A DNA stretch of 64,000 bases from positions 3,844,001 through 3,908,000 of the forward strand of contig NZ_CP110636.1 in the NCBI RefSeq assembly GCF_026153355.1, in the 5' to 3' direction. The notes under the pieces were generated by a model. That model saw only the letters and a list, made by a program, of their open reading frames with translations, did no database searches and was not told where the DNA came from. A program made the translations under genes and the position numbers. This DNA is from Streptomyces endophytica. Its GTDB lineage: Bacteria; Actinomycetota; Actinomycetes; Streptomycetales; Streptomycetaceae. Shown here one piece after another: positions 38,276 to 47,615 of the stretch. Within the stretch, counting starts at the first letter, position 1. The number at the start of each line of letters is the position of its first letter.

Positions 38276-39099
38276 GGCTCGTATCCCTTCATCGCCTGTC
38301 GGATCAGGGCTGCAGAGTCCCTTGGCGAGAGAGCGTACGCGCGCAGCTCGTCGTAGTTCGCCCAGCGCTGATTGACCTCTGCCGCATCTTCCATGATGTG
38401 GCCGCGCTCCCTGTATTCGTCGTACGCAACGGTCTTGCCGCCCGGAAGCCTCAGGAGCACCGTCGGGCCGTCCATCAGTTGGTAGGCACCGTGCGCGAAC
38501 GGGAGCACTTGAATCTTCGTGGTCGGCGTATCGGCCAGCGCTAGTAGCGCCTTGAGTTGTTCGTGCATGACCTCGGCGCCACCAAGGGGGCGGCGGAGGA
38601 TCGCCTCGTCGAGGATCGCCCAGTAGCGCGGAGGTGTCGCGGAACGCAGTCGGTCTTGGCGACCGAGGCGAAGCCGCACACGTTCCTCGATCAGCTCCGG
38701 CGCCACTTCGGTCCGCTGGCTCAACAGAGCACGGGCGTACCTCTCCGTCTGCAAGAGTCCGGGCACGAGGTACGTCGCGAAAGCCTCAATCACCTCCGCC
38801 TGCGCCTCGAAGTCCATCAGGCGGCGGTAATAGTCCGGAGGCGTCTCCCGCTTGGCCAGTTGGTACAGCCCGTAGAAGTGCTGCCCCGTACCGAACGCCG
38901 CGTCCAGGGCGCTCGGTAGCTCAGGTGGCGGCAGCAACTCCGCCGTCTCCACCCGCCCCAGCGTGCTCTTGCTGAAGTTGACGATCTCCGCCAGCTGCAC
39001 CAGGGACAGCCTGGCCAGGTCCCGGTGCCGGCGCTGCTCCGAGCCGAAGTAGTGCCGGGCGGACAGGTACGGAGTCAGTTCCTTCGGCGTGAACTTCAT
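38254..39099 (-). CDS. XRE-family regulator with DUF5753 domain
   Basis: 281 residues. The N-terminal helix-turn-helix is SEQRRHRDLARLSLVQLAEIVNFSKSTLGRVETAELLPPPELPSALDAAFGT. DUF5753 follows (IEAFATYLVPGLLQTERYARALL, LRLGRQDRLRSATPPRYWAILDEAILRRPLGG, IQVLPFAHGAYQLMDGPTVLLRLP). This is one of the many WhiJ-like XRE/DUF397 pairs of Streptomyces, several of which affect development. The ATG at 39099 begins MKFTPKELTPYLSA. Inverted repeats at 39127-39157 lie just upstream. Confidence 0.95.
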   Translation of the reverse strand: MKFTPKELTPYLSARHYFGSEQRRHRDLARLSLVQLAEIVNFSKSTLGRVETAELLPPPELPSALDAAFGTGQHFYGLYQLAKRETPPDYYRRLMDFEAQAEVIEAFATYLVPGLLQTERYARALLSQRTEVAPELIEERVRLRLGRQDRLRSATPPRYWAILDEAILRRPLGGAEVMHEQLKALLALADTPTTKIQVLPFAHGAYQLMDGPTVLLRLPGGKTVAYDEYRERGHIMEDAAEVNQRWANYDELRAYALSPRDSAALIRQAMKGYEPCEPAPN

Positions 39100-39126
39100 G
39101 GCGTCTCGTCTCTCAGTCGTCCCACG

Positions 39127-39157
39127 CTCAACAGGTAGACGCAGAGCCCCTGTTGAG
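39127..39157. promoter_or_regulatory. Inverted repeat in the divergent promoter region
   Basis: CTCAACAGG (39127-39135) and CCTGTTGAG (39149-39157), perfect 9-base arms 13 bases apart. The right arm leads into GAGAC-CAC-GTCTC. It lies between the XRE gene and the small gene at 39229, a likely site of autoregulation. Confidence 0.4.
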
Positions 39158-39228
39158 ACCACGTCTCCCACGGCAACGATGGCGATACACACCGTAATCA
39201 GGCGGCCAACTCAGCGAAAGTAGGTCAT

Positions 39229-39480
39229 ATGTTCGATGGTTCGCCGTGGCGGCTGTTGCCGTGGACGGGGCCGGACGGTCAGCCCTGCTATCTGCACACC
39301 GACAACCCGGAGAGCCGGCTGTCGATGCTGGCCGACGACATCGAGGAGCAGATACTCGCCGCGGCCGAGCTGCTGCTCGATGAGGTCACGGCGGAATCCC
39401 GGGTGCTCCGGCTCGCGCTGCGGGACGTCGTCCGGATTGCCGTGAGCCGGGGCGACCGGCTCGCGGAATACGAGGAGTGA
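39229..39480 (+). CDS. Small hypothetical protein, 83 residues
   Basis: Begins MFDGSPWRLLPWTGPDGQPCYLHTDNPESRLS; the rest is an amphipathic helical region (LADDIEEQILAAAELLLDEVTAESRVLRLALRDVVRIAVSRG). It is often seen divergent from XRE/DUF397 pairs in Streptomyces, but its function is unknown to me. The ribosome site is weak. Confidence 0.8.
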   Translation: MFDGSPWRLLPWTGPDGQPCYLHTDNPESRLSMLADDIEEQILAAAELLLDEVTAESRVLRLALRDVVRIAVSRGDRLAEYEE

Positions 39481-39552
39481 CGGGAATGCGGCCCTGGGTA
39501 ATGGTATGAAAAGAGGGTAAAGCGACCTCAGAACGCGAAAGGCAGGTAGCCC

Positions 39553-40065
39553 GTGCTCTCCGCACCGACCGGCAAGGCCGCCCTCGTGCCCGCCGCCGGG
39601 CTCGCCTGTGCGCTCACCTTCACGCTGGTGGACCCCGCGGTCGCCCCCCGCGCCGTCGCCGTGCCCGCCGCGGCCCACCCGGCGGCCAGCCCGACGTCCA
39701 GTCCGACGGCCGGCCCGGCCCCCGGACCGCTCGCCGGCGTACGGGTGGCGATCACCGGCGGGCTCTTCACCGCCAGCCTCGGGATCATCTGGACGACCGG
39801 CCACCCCGTCTACGGGCACCCCTGCGCGGCGGCCGGCGGCGCCCCCACCCCGTTCACCGCGCTGGTCGACGCCGAGGACGAGTACCACTTCGGCCTGGTG
39901 GCGCACTGGGACGCCACCGCCAAGGACTTCGTCGTCGACAACATCCACGGGGACGCCGCCAACGGGAAGAAGTGGACCGCGTACGTCAACGACACCAAGA
40001 TCACGACCGGTCCCTGCGCCACCGCGATCAAGGACACCGACAAGGTCAAGTGGTCCCTGGAGTAG
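39553..40065 (+). CDS. Secreted protein with DUF4430-like C-terminus
   Basis: 170 residues from GTG 39553. A Sec-type signal (AALVPAAGLACALTFTLVDPAVA) is followed by an Ala/Pro/Thr linker (AASPTSSPTAGPAPGPL). The C-terminal part, NGKKWTAYVNDTKITTGPCATAIKDTDKVKWSLE, resembles the DUF4430 / transcobalamin-like end. One Cys pair (HPCAAAGG, GPCATA) could form a disulfide. It is monocistronic; role unknown. Confidence 0.75.
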   Translation: MLSAPTGKAALVPAAGLACALTFTLVDPAVAPRAVAVPAAAHPAASPTSSPTAGPAPGPLAGVRVAITGGLFTASLGIIWTTGHPVYGHPCAAAGGAPTPFTALVDAEDEYHFGLVAHWDATAKDFVVDNIHGDAANGKKWTAYVNDTKITTGPCATAIKDTDKVKWSLE

Positions 40066-40116
40066 CCGGGGCGGGCCGGCGTGCCCCCGAGCCGCCGGCC
40101 GTCGCCACCACGGACG

Positions 40117-41295
40117 CTACGGAAGCGCCAGCATCCGCTCCAGCGCCAGCTTCGCGAAGCTCTCGGTCTCCTTGTCGACCTGGATGCGGTTGACGACCTT
40201 GCCGGCCGCCAGCGACTCCAGGGCCCACACCAGGTGGGGGAGGTCGATGCGGTTCATCGTCGAGCAGAAGCAGACCGTCTTGTCGAGGAAGACGATCTCC
40301 TTGTCCTCGGAGGCGAAACGGTTCGCCAGACGGCGGACCAGGTTCAGCTCCGTGCCGATGGCCCACTTCGAGCCGCGCGGGGCGGCCTCCAGCGCCTTGA
40401 TGATGTACTCCGTCGAGCCGACGTAGTCCGCCGCCGCCACGACCTCGTGCTTGCACTCGGGGTGGACCAGCACGTTCACGCCGGGGATGCGCGCGCGCAC
40501 GTCGTTGACCGAGTCGAGCGAGAACCGGCCGTGCACCGAGCAGTGGCCGCGCCACAGGATCATCTTCGCGTCCCGCAGCTGCTCGACGGTCAGGCCGCCG
40601 TTCGGCTTGTGCGGGTTGTAGACCACGCAGTCGTCCAGGGACATGCCCATGTCCCGGACGGCGGTGTTCCGGCCCAGGTGCTGGTCGGGCAGGAAGAGCA
40701 CCTTCTCGCCCTGCTCGAAGGCCCAGTCCAGCGCCCGCTTGGCGTTGGAGGAGGTGCAGATCGTGCCGCCGTGCTTGCCGGTGAACGCCTTGATGTCCGC
40801 CGAGGAGTTCATGTACGAGACCGGCACGACCTGCTCGGCGATGCCGGCCTCGGTGAGCACGTCCCAGCACTCGGCGACCTGCTCGGCGGTCGCCATGTCG
40901 GCCATCGAACAGCCCGCGGCCAGGTCGGGGAGGATGACCTGCTGGTCGTCACCGGTGAGGATGTCGGCCGACTCGGCCATGAAGTGCACACCGCAGAAGA
41001 CGATGTACTCGGCGTCCGGCCGGGCGGCGGCGTCCCGCGCGAGCTTGAAGGAGTCGCCGGTCACATCGGCGAACTCGATGACCTCGTCGCGCTGGTAGTG
41101 GTGCCCCAGGACGAAGACCTTGTCCCCGAGCTTCGCCTTGGCCGCGCGGGCGCGCTCGACGAGGTCGGGGTCCGACGGGGCCGGCAGATCACCGGGGCAC
41201 TCCACGCCGCGCTCGCTCTTCGGGTCGGCCTCGCGGCCGAGGAGGAGCAGCGCGAGCGGGGTCGGCTGGACGTCCAGGGGCTGGGCGGTGGTCAC
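40117..41295 (-). CDS. nadA: Quinolinate synthase
   Basis: 392 residues from the GTG at 41295 (VTTAQPLDVQPTPLALLLLG); another GTG at 41304 is possible. NadA condenses iminoaspartate with dihydroxyacetone phosphate to quinolinate using a [4Fe-4S] cluster. VFVLGHHYQRDEVI, FCGVHFMAESADIL, LPDLAAGCSMADMA, HPECKHEV and TVCFCSTMNRIDLP are the conserved blocks, with cluster Cys in the FCGVHF, HPEC and CFCS segments. nadB and nadC are not adjacent. It is divergent from erpA, a cluster-delivery protein. Confidence 0.96.
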   Translation of the reverse strand: MTTAQPLDVQPTPLALLLLGREADPKSERGVECPGDLPAPSDPDLVERARAAKAKLGDKVFVLGHHYQRDEVIEFADVTGDSFKLARDAAARPDAEYIVFCGVHFMAESADILTGDDQQVILPDLAAGCSMADMATAEQVAECWDVLTEAGIAEQVVPVSYMNSSADIKAFTGKHGGTICTSSNAKRALDWAFEQGEKVLFLPDQHLGRNTAVRDMGMSLDDCVVYNPHKPNGGLTVEQLRDAKMILWRGHCSVHGRFSLDSVNDVRARIPGVNVLVHPECKHEVVAAADYVGSTEYIIKALEAAPRGSKWAIGTELNLVRRLANRFASEDKEIVFLDKTVCFCSTMNRIDLPHLVWALESLAAGKVVNRIQVDKETESFAKLALERMLALP

Positions 41296-41592
41296 GACAC
41301 GCACCCTCTCTTCTCTGCAGACAGCTCTGAGGCACGCGCCGTTTCCCGGGTGCATGCCTTTTCGTCTATTTGACGCTATCTATCATAGCTGCTTCACGTC
41401 ACTTTGACGATGGCCATAGTGTCGATGTGACGCATCAGCACCCCGCCGTGTGCGGTACGCCACCGGTTCCCGGCGGCCGGTGTGCGAGCATGAGAAGAGA
41501 TAACGCCCAGCCGGAATGAATTCCGGGGCGTCGCCGGTTGCAGCTTGTGGCATCCGATGACAAGCGGTCCGTACAACCCGGGAGAGATGTAG

Positions 41593-41949
41593 ATGAGCGT
41601 GCAGGACGAGAAGACCACCGTCAGCGACGGCATCATCCTGTCCGACGCGGCCGCGTCGAAGGTCAAGAGCCTGCTGGAGCAGGAGGGCCGGGACGACCTC
41701 GCGCTGCGGGTGGCCGTTCAGCCCGGTGGCTGCTCCGGTCTGCGCTACCAGCTCTTCTTCGACGAGCGTTCGCTCGACGGCGACGTCGTGAAGGACTTCG
41801 GCGGCGTCAAGGTCGTGACGGACCGGATGAGCGCCCCCTACCTGGGCGGCGCCTCCATCGACTTCGTCGACACCATCGAGAAGCAGGGCTTCACGATCGA
41901 CAACCCGAACGCCACGGGCTCCTGCGCCTGCGGCGACTCCTTCAGCTAA
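41593..41949 (+). CDS. erpA: A-type iron-sulfur cluster insertion protein
   Basis: 118 residues. The three cluster ligands of the HesB/IscA family are present: Cys in AVQPGGCSGLRYQ and the paired Cys in GSCACGDSF at the C-terminus. Such proteins deliver [4Fe-4S] or [2Fe-2S] clusters to client enzymes. NadA (next door), the Rieske protein QcrA and the GMC enzyme here are possible clients. ATG at 41593 with GGGAGAG upstream. Confidence 0.95.
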   Translation: MSVQDEKTTVSDGIILSDAAASKVKSLLEQEGRDDLALRVAVQPGGCSGLRYQLFFDERSLDGDVVKDFGGVKVVTDRMSAPYLGGASIDFVDTIEKQGFTIDNPNATGSCACGDSFS

Positions 41950-41990
41950 TTTTCAGCCCATTCCTCAGCTGAGGAGCACGGGCAATAGCG

Positions 41991-42029
41991 CGCGAAGGCG
42001 GCGTCCCCCTCGGGGGCGCCGCCTTCGCG
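41991..42029. terminator. Strong bidirectional terminator
   Basis: CGCGAAGGCGGCG (41991-42003) pairs with the CGCCGCCTTCGCG-type arm ending at 42029; an inner CCCC/GGGG stem extends it. It lies between convergent erpA and the gene ending at 42088. Confidence 0.8.
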
Positions 42030-42087
42030 TTGCTCTTTCCTCGTCCGGTCTTCCCTCATCCGGCCGGACCGGCCCGGCCGGCCGCCG

Positions 42088-43595
42088 TCACCGCTTCGGC
42101 ACGGACTCACCGGTCGACACGTCGACCACCTTCCGGCCGTCCAGCGGCTTCTGCAGCTCCACGGTCTTGGTGAACTCCCGGGCCATCTTCACGCAGATCT
42201 GCCCCGGCTTCTTGTCCCGGGCGGTGACCTTGGTCTTCACGGTGGTGGCCGACTCGTCGACGCTCACCGAGTAGACGCTGCACACCCCGCCCCAGAAGTG
42301 CACGGTCAGCTTCCGGCCGCCGTCCCCGACGTCGTACGACTCCAGCGCCATCACGCCCGGCTTCCCGGACGGCGGCTTGGGGGTGGGCTCCTTGTGGGCC
42401 ACGTACTTCGGGTCCACGGCCGGGTGCGTCACCGTCGTCGTGGTGGCGTCCGGGCCGTTGCCGGTGCCCGGCTGGCGGACCTTGAACAGCCACGACGGCA
42501 CCAGCGCCTGGCCGCCGTCCACGTACTGCACCGCGAGCCCGAAGACCGCGCCGGTCACCTCGGCCGGCTGCTGGCCCTTGGTGGGTGCCGGCTCGCAGGG
42601 CGCGATCTGGTCGCCCTTGCCGTCCGAGCCGTCCTTGCGGCCGGGCGTCGAGGGGCAGGGGGCGGGCTTGCGGCCGTCGCCCGAGTTCAGCCGCGCGAGC
42701 GTCTTGTCGGCGTTCAGCACGGGGTACACCGCGCCCTTGACCGGCTTCGCCAACTGCCCGCTGCCGCCGACCACTTGACCGTCCGAGCCGACCTGTAGAT
42801 CGCTCTGCCAGCCGTACGTCGGCAGCCCGCCGAGCACCGGGTTCGCGGTGACGATCCGCACCGCGCCGGACAGCCCGCTCGCGTCGACCGCGGCGTCCTC
42901 CTGGCCGAGCGCCGTCAGCACCGGCCGCACCGCCCGCTTCGCCTTCTCCGCCGACACCGCGCCCGCGCCGCTGCCGTCGTCCCGGGTCGCGCTGTCCTCA
43001 CCACCGCGGTACGACGGGCAGCCGGGCCGGCTCGACGGCCCGCCGCCGCCCGGCCGGCCCTGGCCGGTGTCGCCCTTGGGGGAGGCGGGCAGCGCGCAGT
43101 TCGTACCGCCGGGGTGCCGTACTTGGAGAACGTCCAGGAACCCGAGCCGGTCTTGTTCACCTGGAGGATCGGCCCACGGGAGTCCGGGGTGACCTCGCCG
43201 ACCTTCCAGGTGCTGCCCTCCGACCTGACCTTTCCGGCCACATCCAGCGCCTTCGCCAGCCGTTCCACGGCCTCCCGGGCGACCTCGCCCTTCGGGCGGT
43301 ACACCGGGGCGGAACCCGGACCGCCGGGCAGCTTCGCCACGGCCTTGTACTTCGCCCCCTGCGGGTTGGGCTCACCGGCCGCTATGGAGCCGCCCGAATA
43401 GCCGTCGAGCGCCAGGGGTGGCGGATTGCCGTGCCCGGAGTCCGGCCCGGAGCCGTCGCCGGACGCGGACGAGGCCCAGTACGCCGCGCCGCCCCCGGCC
43501 AGCAGCACCGCGGCGGCCATCGAGGCCACCACGAGCCGGGTGCGGCGGGTGCGCTCCTCGGGGTGGGTGGTGTCAGGGGTGTCCTCGGCGTTCAC
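42088..43595 (-). CDS. Membrane-anchored extracytoplasmic protein, one-base frameshift near 43111-43114
   Basis: About 502 residues after adding one C/G at 43111-43114 (FSKYGTP joined to GGTNCALPASPKGD). A short cytoplasmic N-terminus (TPDTTHPEERTRRTRL) is followed by one membrane helix (VVASMAAAVLLAGGGAAYWA). The rest is a Gly/Lys/Pro-rich domain outside the cell with several Cys (NCALP, GCPSY, PCPSTPG, PCEPAP, GGVCSVYS, QICVKM) and no recognised fold. Start GTG 43595 with AAGGAG upstream. It resembles conserved Streptomyces proteins without known function. Confidence 0.8.
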
Positions 43596-43850
43596 CGCAT
43601 CGCTCCTTCAGCTCCGCTGAACTTCTGACCTACCTGCCCGCCTTTGTGGGGGACGCCGATGGGACGGACCCGGGCCGGATCCGGTTCCCCGGTGCCCCCG
43701 GCCGGCGGCCCGGCCGGGCGGATCTACTATGGGAGGGTTTGCGCGGCCCCCGGCTGCCAGCTGTCCCGGATGACCGGCGGGTCACCCTCCCGACCGGTAC
43801 CGTTTCCCCGTCCGCCGCCCCTCACTCCGTCCCACAGGAGCAGACCCGTC

Positions 43851-44828
43851 GTGCGTATCGCAGTCACCGGCTCCATCGCCACCGACCACCTGATGACCTT
43901 CCCCGGCCGCTTCGCCGACCAGCTCGTGGCCGACCAGCTGCATACGGTCTCCCTCTCCTTCCTGGTCGACCAGCTCGACGTCCGCCGGGGCGGCGTCGCC
44001 CCCAACATCTGCTTCGGCATGGGCCAGCTCGGCATCCGCCCGGTCCTGGTCGGCGCCGCGGGCACCGACTTCGAGGAGTACCGCGCCTGGCTCGACCGCC
44101 ACGGCGTGGACACCCGCTCCGTGCGCATCTCCGAGGTCCTGCACACCGCCCGCTTCGTGTGCACCACCGACGCCGACCACAACCAGATCGGCTCCTTCTA
44201 CACCGGCGCGATGAGCGAGGCCCGGCTGATCGAGCTGCAGCACGTCGCCGAGCGGGTCGGCGGCCTGGACCTGGTCCTGATCGGCGCGGACGACCCGGAG
44301 GCGATGATCCGGCACACCGAGGAGTGCCGCAGCCGCGGTATCCCGTTCGCCGCGGACTTCTCCCAGCAGATCGCCCGGATGGACGGCGAGGGCATCCGCA
44401 ACCTCATGGAGGGCGCGGCGTACCTCTTCTCCAACGAATACGAGAAGGGCCTGATCGAGTCCAAGACCGGCTGGACCGCCGACGAGATCCTGGCGAAGGT
44501 CGGCACCCGGGTCACCACCCTCGGCTCCAACGGCGTCCGCATCGAGCGGGTCGGCGAGCCCACCATCGAGGTCGGCGTCCCCGAGGAGAAGACCAAGGCC
44601 GACCCCACCGGCGTCGGCGACGCCTTCCGCGCCGGCTTCCTGTCCGGCCTGGCCTGGGGCGTCGACCTGGAGCGCGCCGCCCAGATCGGCTGCATGCTCG
44701 CCACCCTGGTCATCGAGACCGTCGGCACCCAGGAGTACGAGCTGCACCGCAGCCACTTCATGGACCGCTTCACCAAGGCGTACGGCCACGAGGCCGCGGC
44801 CGAGGTCCAGCAGCACCTCGCTGCCTGA
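43851..44828 (+). CDS. PfkB-family carbohydrate (adenosine-like) kinase
   Basis: 325 residues from GTG 43851 with AGGAG upstream. The N-terminal motif VRRGGVAPNICFGMGQLG is the substrate-binding GG segment. The C-terminal signature KADPTGVGDAFRAGFLSGLAWG contains the catalytic Asp (TGVGD). It phosphorylates a sugar or nucleoside at the expense of ATP; the exact substrate cannot be read from sequence. It is convergent with the IscS-TusA gene. Confidence 0.92.
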   Translation: MRIAVTGSIATDHLMTFPGRFADQLVADQLHTVSLSFLVDQLDVRRGGVAPNICFGMGQLGIRPVLVGAAGTDFEEYRAWLDRHGVDTRSVRISEVLHTARFVCTTDADHNQIGSFYTGAMSEARLIELQHVAERVGGLDLVLIGADDPEAMIRHTEECRSRGIPFAADFSQQIARMDGEGIRNLMEGAAYLFSNEYEKGLIESKTGWTADEILAKVGTRVTTLGSNGVRIERVGEPTIEVGVPEEKTKADPTGVGDAFRAGFLSGLAWGVDLERAAQIGCMLATLVIETVGTQEYELHRSHFMDRFTKAYGHEAAAEVQQHLAA

Positions 44829-44871
44829 CCCGGCCGGCCCGGGCCGGGCCCACGCCCGGCCCCCCTGCACG

Positions 44872-46323
44872 TCAGACGCGGCGCCGCACCACATACGCGG
44901 CGCCGCGTTCGGCCGCCCGCTCTCCCACGTACTCCTGGTCGCGCATCCCGCACCAGGCGGGGATGTCCTGCCGGGCGGCCTCGTCGTCGGAGAGCACCGT
45001 CACCGTCCCGCCGACCGGCACCTGCCCGATCGTCTTGGCCAGCTCGATGACCGGGATGGGGCAGCGCCGTCCGAGCGCATCGACGACGACGCCCTCGGGC
45101 TCTTCGGCGGCAGCCCCGGCGGGCTCCTCCGCGACGGCCGCCGACGGCTCCCGCGGCGCGCTTCCCGGTGCGGCCACCGGCGCCTCGGCCGCCACCCCCA
45201 GCCGCTCCCGCACCGACCGCACGACCCCCGGCAGCACCTCCAGGAACCGCTCCACGTCCGCCTCGGCCGTGCCGTACGGCAGCGAGACCCGGACGTTCCC
45301 CTCGGACAGCACGCCCATCGCGCGCAGTACATGGCTCGGCGTCAGCGTGCTGGACGTACAGGATGATCCGGACGAGACGGAAAAGCCGGCCCGGTCGAGC
45401 TCGTGCAGCAGGGTCTCCCCGTCGACATAGAGACAGGAGAAGGTGACGAGGTGGGGGAGGCGGCGCACCGGATCGCCGACCACCTCCACGTCCGGGACCA
45501 GCTCCGGCAGCCGGGTGCGGATCCGGTCCACCAGCTCCCGCAGCCGGGCCGCCTCGGTGTCGGTCCCCGGCCCGGACCGCAGCGCGCGCAGCGCGGCCGC
45601 GGCCGCGACCACCGCCGGGATGTTCTCGAAGCCGGCGCTCCGGCCGGACTCCCGCTCGTCCCGCGGCCCCTGGGGCGCGAACCGGGTCCCCTTGCGGACC
45701 GCGAGCACCCCGACGCCGGGCGGGCCGCCCCATTTGTGGGCGCTGGCCGCCAGCAGGGACCAGGCACCGGGCACCGGCCCCCACGCCAGTGACTGCGCGG
45801 CGTCCACCAGCAGCGGCACCCCGGCCTCCTGGCACAGCTCGGCCACCTCCTCGACCGGCTGCTCGGTGCCCACCTCGTGATTGGCGGACTGCAGGGCGAC
45901 CAGCGCGGTGTCCGGGGTGAGCGCGGCCGCGACGTCCCCGGCGGCCACCCGGCCGGTACGGTCCACGGCCAGCTCCGCGACGGTCCCGCCGGCCGCGGCA
46001 TGGGCCTCGGCGGCGTGCAGGACGGAGGAGTGCTCGACGGCGGAGTGCAGCAGCCGGCGGCCGGTGCGGCGCCGGCCGGCCAGCGCACCGGCCACTCCGG
46101 TGTGCACCGCCTGGGTACCCGAAGGGGTGAAAACCAGCTCGTCCGGGCGGCAGCCGACGGCCTCGGCCGCGGCCTCCCGGGCGGCGTCCAGCAGCAGCCG
46201 GCCGCGCCGGCCCTCGCGGTAGAGCCGGGCCGGGTCGGCCCAGCCCTCGTCGAGCGAGGCGAGCAGCGCCTCACGGGCGACGGGATGGAGGGGAGCGGCG
46301 GACGCGGCGTCGAAGTAGGGCAC
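44872..46323 (-). CDS. Cysteine desulfurase fused to a TusA sulfur-carrier domain
   Basis: 483 residues from GTG 46323 (VPYFDAASAAPLHP). The aminotransferase class V part covers about 1-375, with LLVDAAQSLAW, the PLP Lys in LLAASAHKWGGPPGVGVL, and the persulfide Cys in SVSSGSSCTSSTLTPSHVLRAMG. An Ala/Pro-rich linker (about 380-410) leads to a TusA domain, VVDALGRRCPIPVIELAKTIGQVPVGGTV, whose CPxP Cys would accept sulfur. The fusion suggests direct transfer of persulfide from the desulfurase to its carrier. The acceptor is unknown; tRNA thiolation or molybdopterin sulfur are options. Confidence 0.92.
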   Translation of the reverse strand: MPYFDAASAAPLHPVAREALLASLDEGWADPARLYREGRRGRLLLDAAREAAAEAVGCRPDELVFTPSGTQAVHTGVAGALAGRRRTGRRLLHSAVEHSSVLHAAEAHAAAGGTVAELAVDRTGRVAAGDVAAALTPDTALVALQSANHEVGTEQPVEEVAELCQEAGVPLLVDAAQSLAWGPVPGAWSLLAASAHKWGGPPGVGVLAVRKGTRFAPQGPRDERESGRSAGFENIPAVVAAAAALRALRSGPGTDTEAARLRELVDRIRTRLPELVPDVEVVGDPVRRLPHLVTFSCLYVDGETLLHELDRAGFSVSSGSSCTSSTLTPSHVLRAMGVLSEGNVRVSLPYGTAEADVERFLEVLPGVVRSVRERLGVAAEAPVAAPGSAPREPSAAVAEEPAGAAAEEPEGVVVDALGRRCPIPVIELAKTIGQVPVGGTVTVLSDDEAARQDIPAWCGMRDQEYVGERAAERGAAYVVRRRV

Positions 46324-46542
46324 GTACCCGACGTTAGTCCCCCGGGCGGCGGCCGGCGGTGGGCCCACCGGAGTGGTCCGTTCCACCCGCCTGCGGGCCG
46401 GGGCCGGGCACGCCGTCAGATGCCTGGTGGGAGCGGGTAATCGGGTGTCCGGAGGGCGGTCCACGAGGGGCCCGGCCACCCCTTAGGGGTGGCGCGCGGC
46501 GCGTTGGGCACCCTCCCCGCGCGACCCCAAATAGCGTCCAGT

Positions 46543-46574
46543 AGGGTTTGGTCCGCATAAACATCCAAACCCCT
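46543..46574. promoter_or_regulatory. Inverted repeat ahead of ctaC
   Basis: AGGGTTTGG (46543-46551) and CCAAACCCCT (46565-46574; one extra C), 80 bases before the ctaC start. It may be an operator or a leader hairpin for ctaCDF. Confidence 0.35.
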
Positions 46575-46652
46575 GCCCGACGCAGGGCGGCGACCGACCA
46601 GCGAGTAAGGCCGCAGCCGACCGCTCGGGCGAGACTCTCGGGAAGGCGCTAC

Positions 46653-47615
46653 GTGAGTCCCAACGGCTCCGACCGCTCGTCGCGGCGCCCGATGCGGCGG
46701 AAGCTGCCGCAGGTGCTTGCTGCGGGCCTGGTCCTGGCGACCGCTACTGGTTGCACATATAAGGACTTCCCCCGCCTCGGCATGCCAACGCCCGTCACCG
46801 ACGAGGCGCCGCGGATCCTCTCTCTTTGGCAGGGCTCCTGGGCCGCCGCCCTCGCAACGGGCGTGCTGGTGTGGGGCCTGATCATTTGGAGCGTGATCTT
46901 CCACCGCCGCAGCAGGACCAAGGTGGAGGTCCCCGCGCAGACCCGGTACAACATGCCGATCGAGGCGTTGTACACGATTGTCCCCTTCATCATCATCGCG
47001 GTGTTGTTCTACTTCACCGCGCGTGATGAGAGCGCGCTCCTGAAGACCTCCAAGAAGCCGGACCACGTCATCAACGTGGTGGGCTTCCAATGGAGCTGGG
47101 CGTTCAACTACCTGGAGAACGTGGACGGCAACAAGTCGACCACCAACATCAACTCCAGCGCGCTCTCCGCGATCCCGGACAAGTGGAAGAAGACCGCACC
47201 GGCCGGTGCCGACGGTGTCTACGACACCGGCACCCCGGGCGAGCGCAACCCGCAGACCGGCAACCCGGGCCCGACCCTGTGGCTGCCGAAGGGCGAGACG
47301 GTTCAGTTCGTGCTGACCTCGCGCGATGTCATCCACTCCTTCTGGGTGGTGCCGTTCCTGATGAAGCAGGACGTCATCCCGGGCCACACCAACGTCTTCG
47401 AGGTGACCCCCAACAAGGAGGGCACCTTCATGGGCAAGTGCGCCGAGCTCTGCGGCGTCGACCACTCCCGGATGCTCTTCAACGTCAAGGTCGTGTCCCC
47501 TGAGCGGTACCGGGCGCACCTGAAGGACCTGGCGAAGAAGGGCCAGACCGGATACCTGCCGTCGGGCATCAAGCAGACGGATCACGCCAGGAATGCGGAG
47601 ACGAAGAACCAGTGA
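46653..47615 (+). CDS. ctaC: Cytochrome c oxidase subunit II
   Basis: 320 residues from GTG 46653 with GGGAAGG upstream. A lipoprotein signal ends in LAAGLVLATATGC. Two membrane helices follow (AAALATGVLVWGLIIWSVIF; ALYTIVPFIIIAVLFYF), then the CuA domain with VGFQWSWAFNY and the copper ligands in MGKCAELCGVDHSRMLF. CtaC takes electrons from the c-type hemes of QcrC in the bcc-aa3 supercomplex. The stop overlaps the ctaD GTG. Confidence 0.97.
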   Translation: MSPNGSDRSSRRPMRRKLPQVLAAGLVLATATGCTYKDFPRLGMPTPVTDEAPRILSLWQGSWAAALATGVLVWGLIIWSVIFHRRSRTKVEVPAQTRYNMPIEALYTIVPFIIIAVLFYFTARDESALLKTSKKPDHVINVVGFQWSWAFNYLENVDGNKSTTNINSSALSAIPDKWKKTAPAGADGVYDTGTPGERNPQTGNPGPTLWLPKGETVQFVLTSRDVIHSFWVVPFLMKQDVIPGHTNVFEVTPNKEGTFMGKCAELCGVDHSRMLFNVKVVSPERYRAHLKDLAKKGQTGYLPSGIKQTDHARNAETKNQ

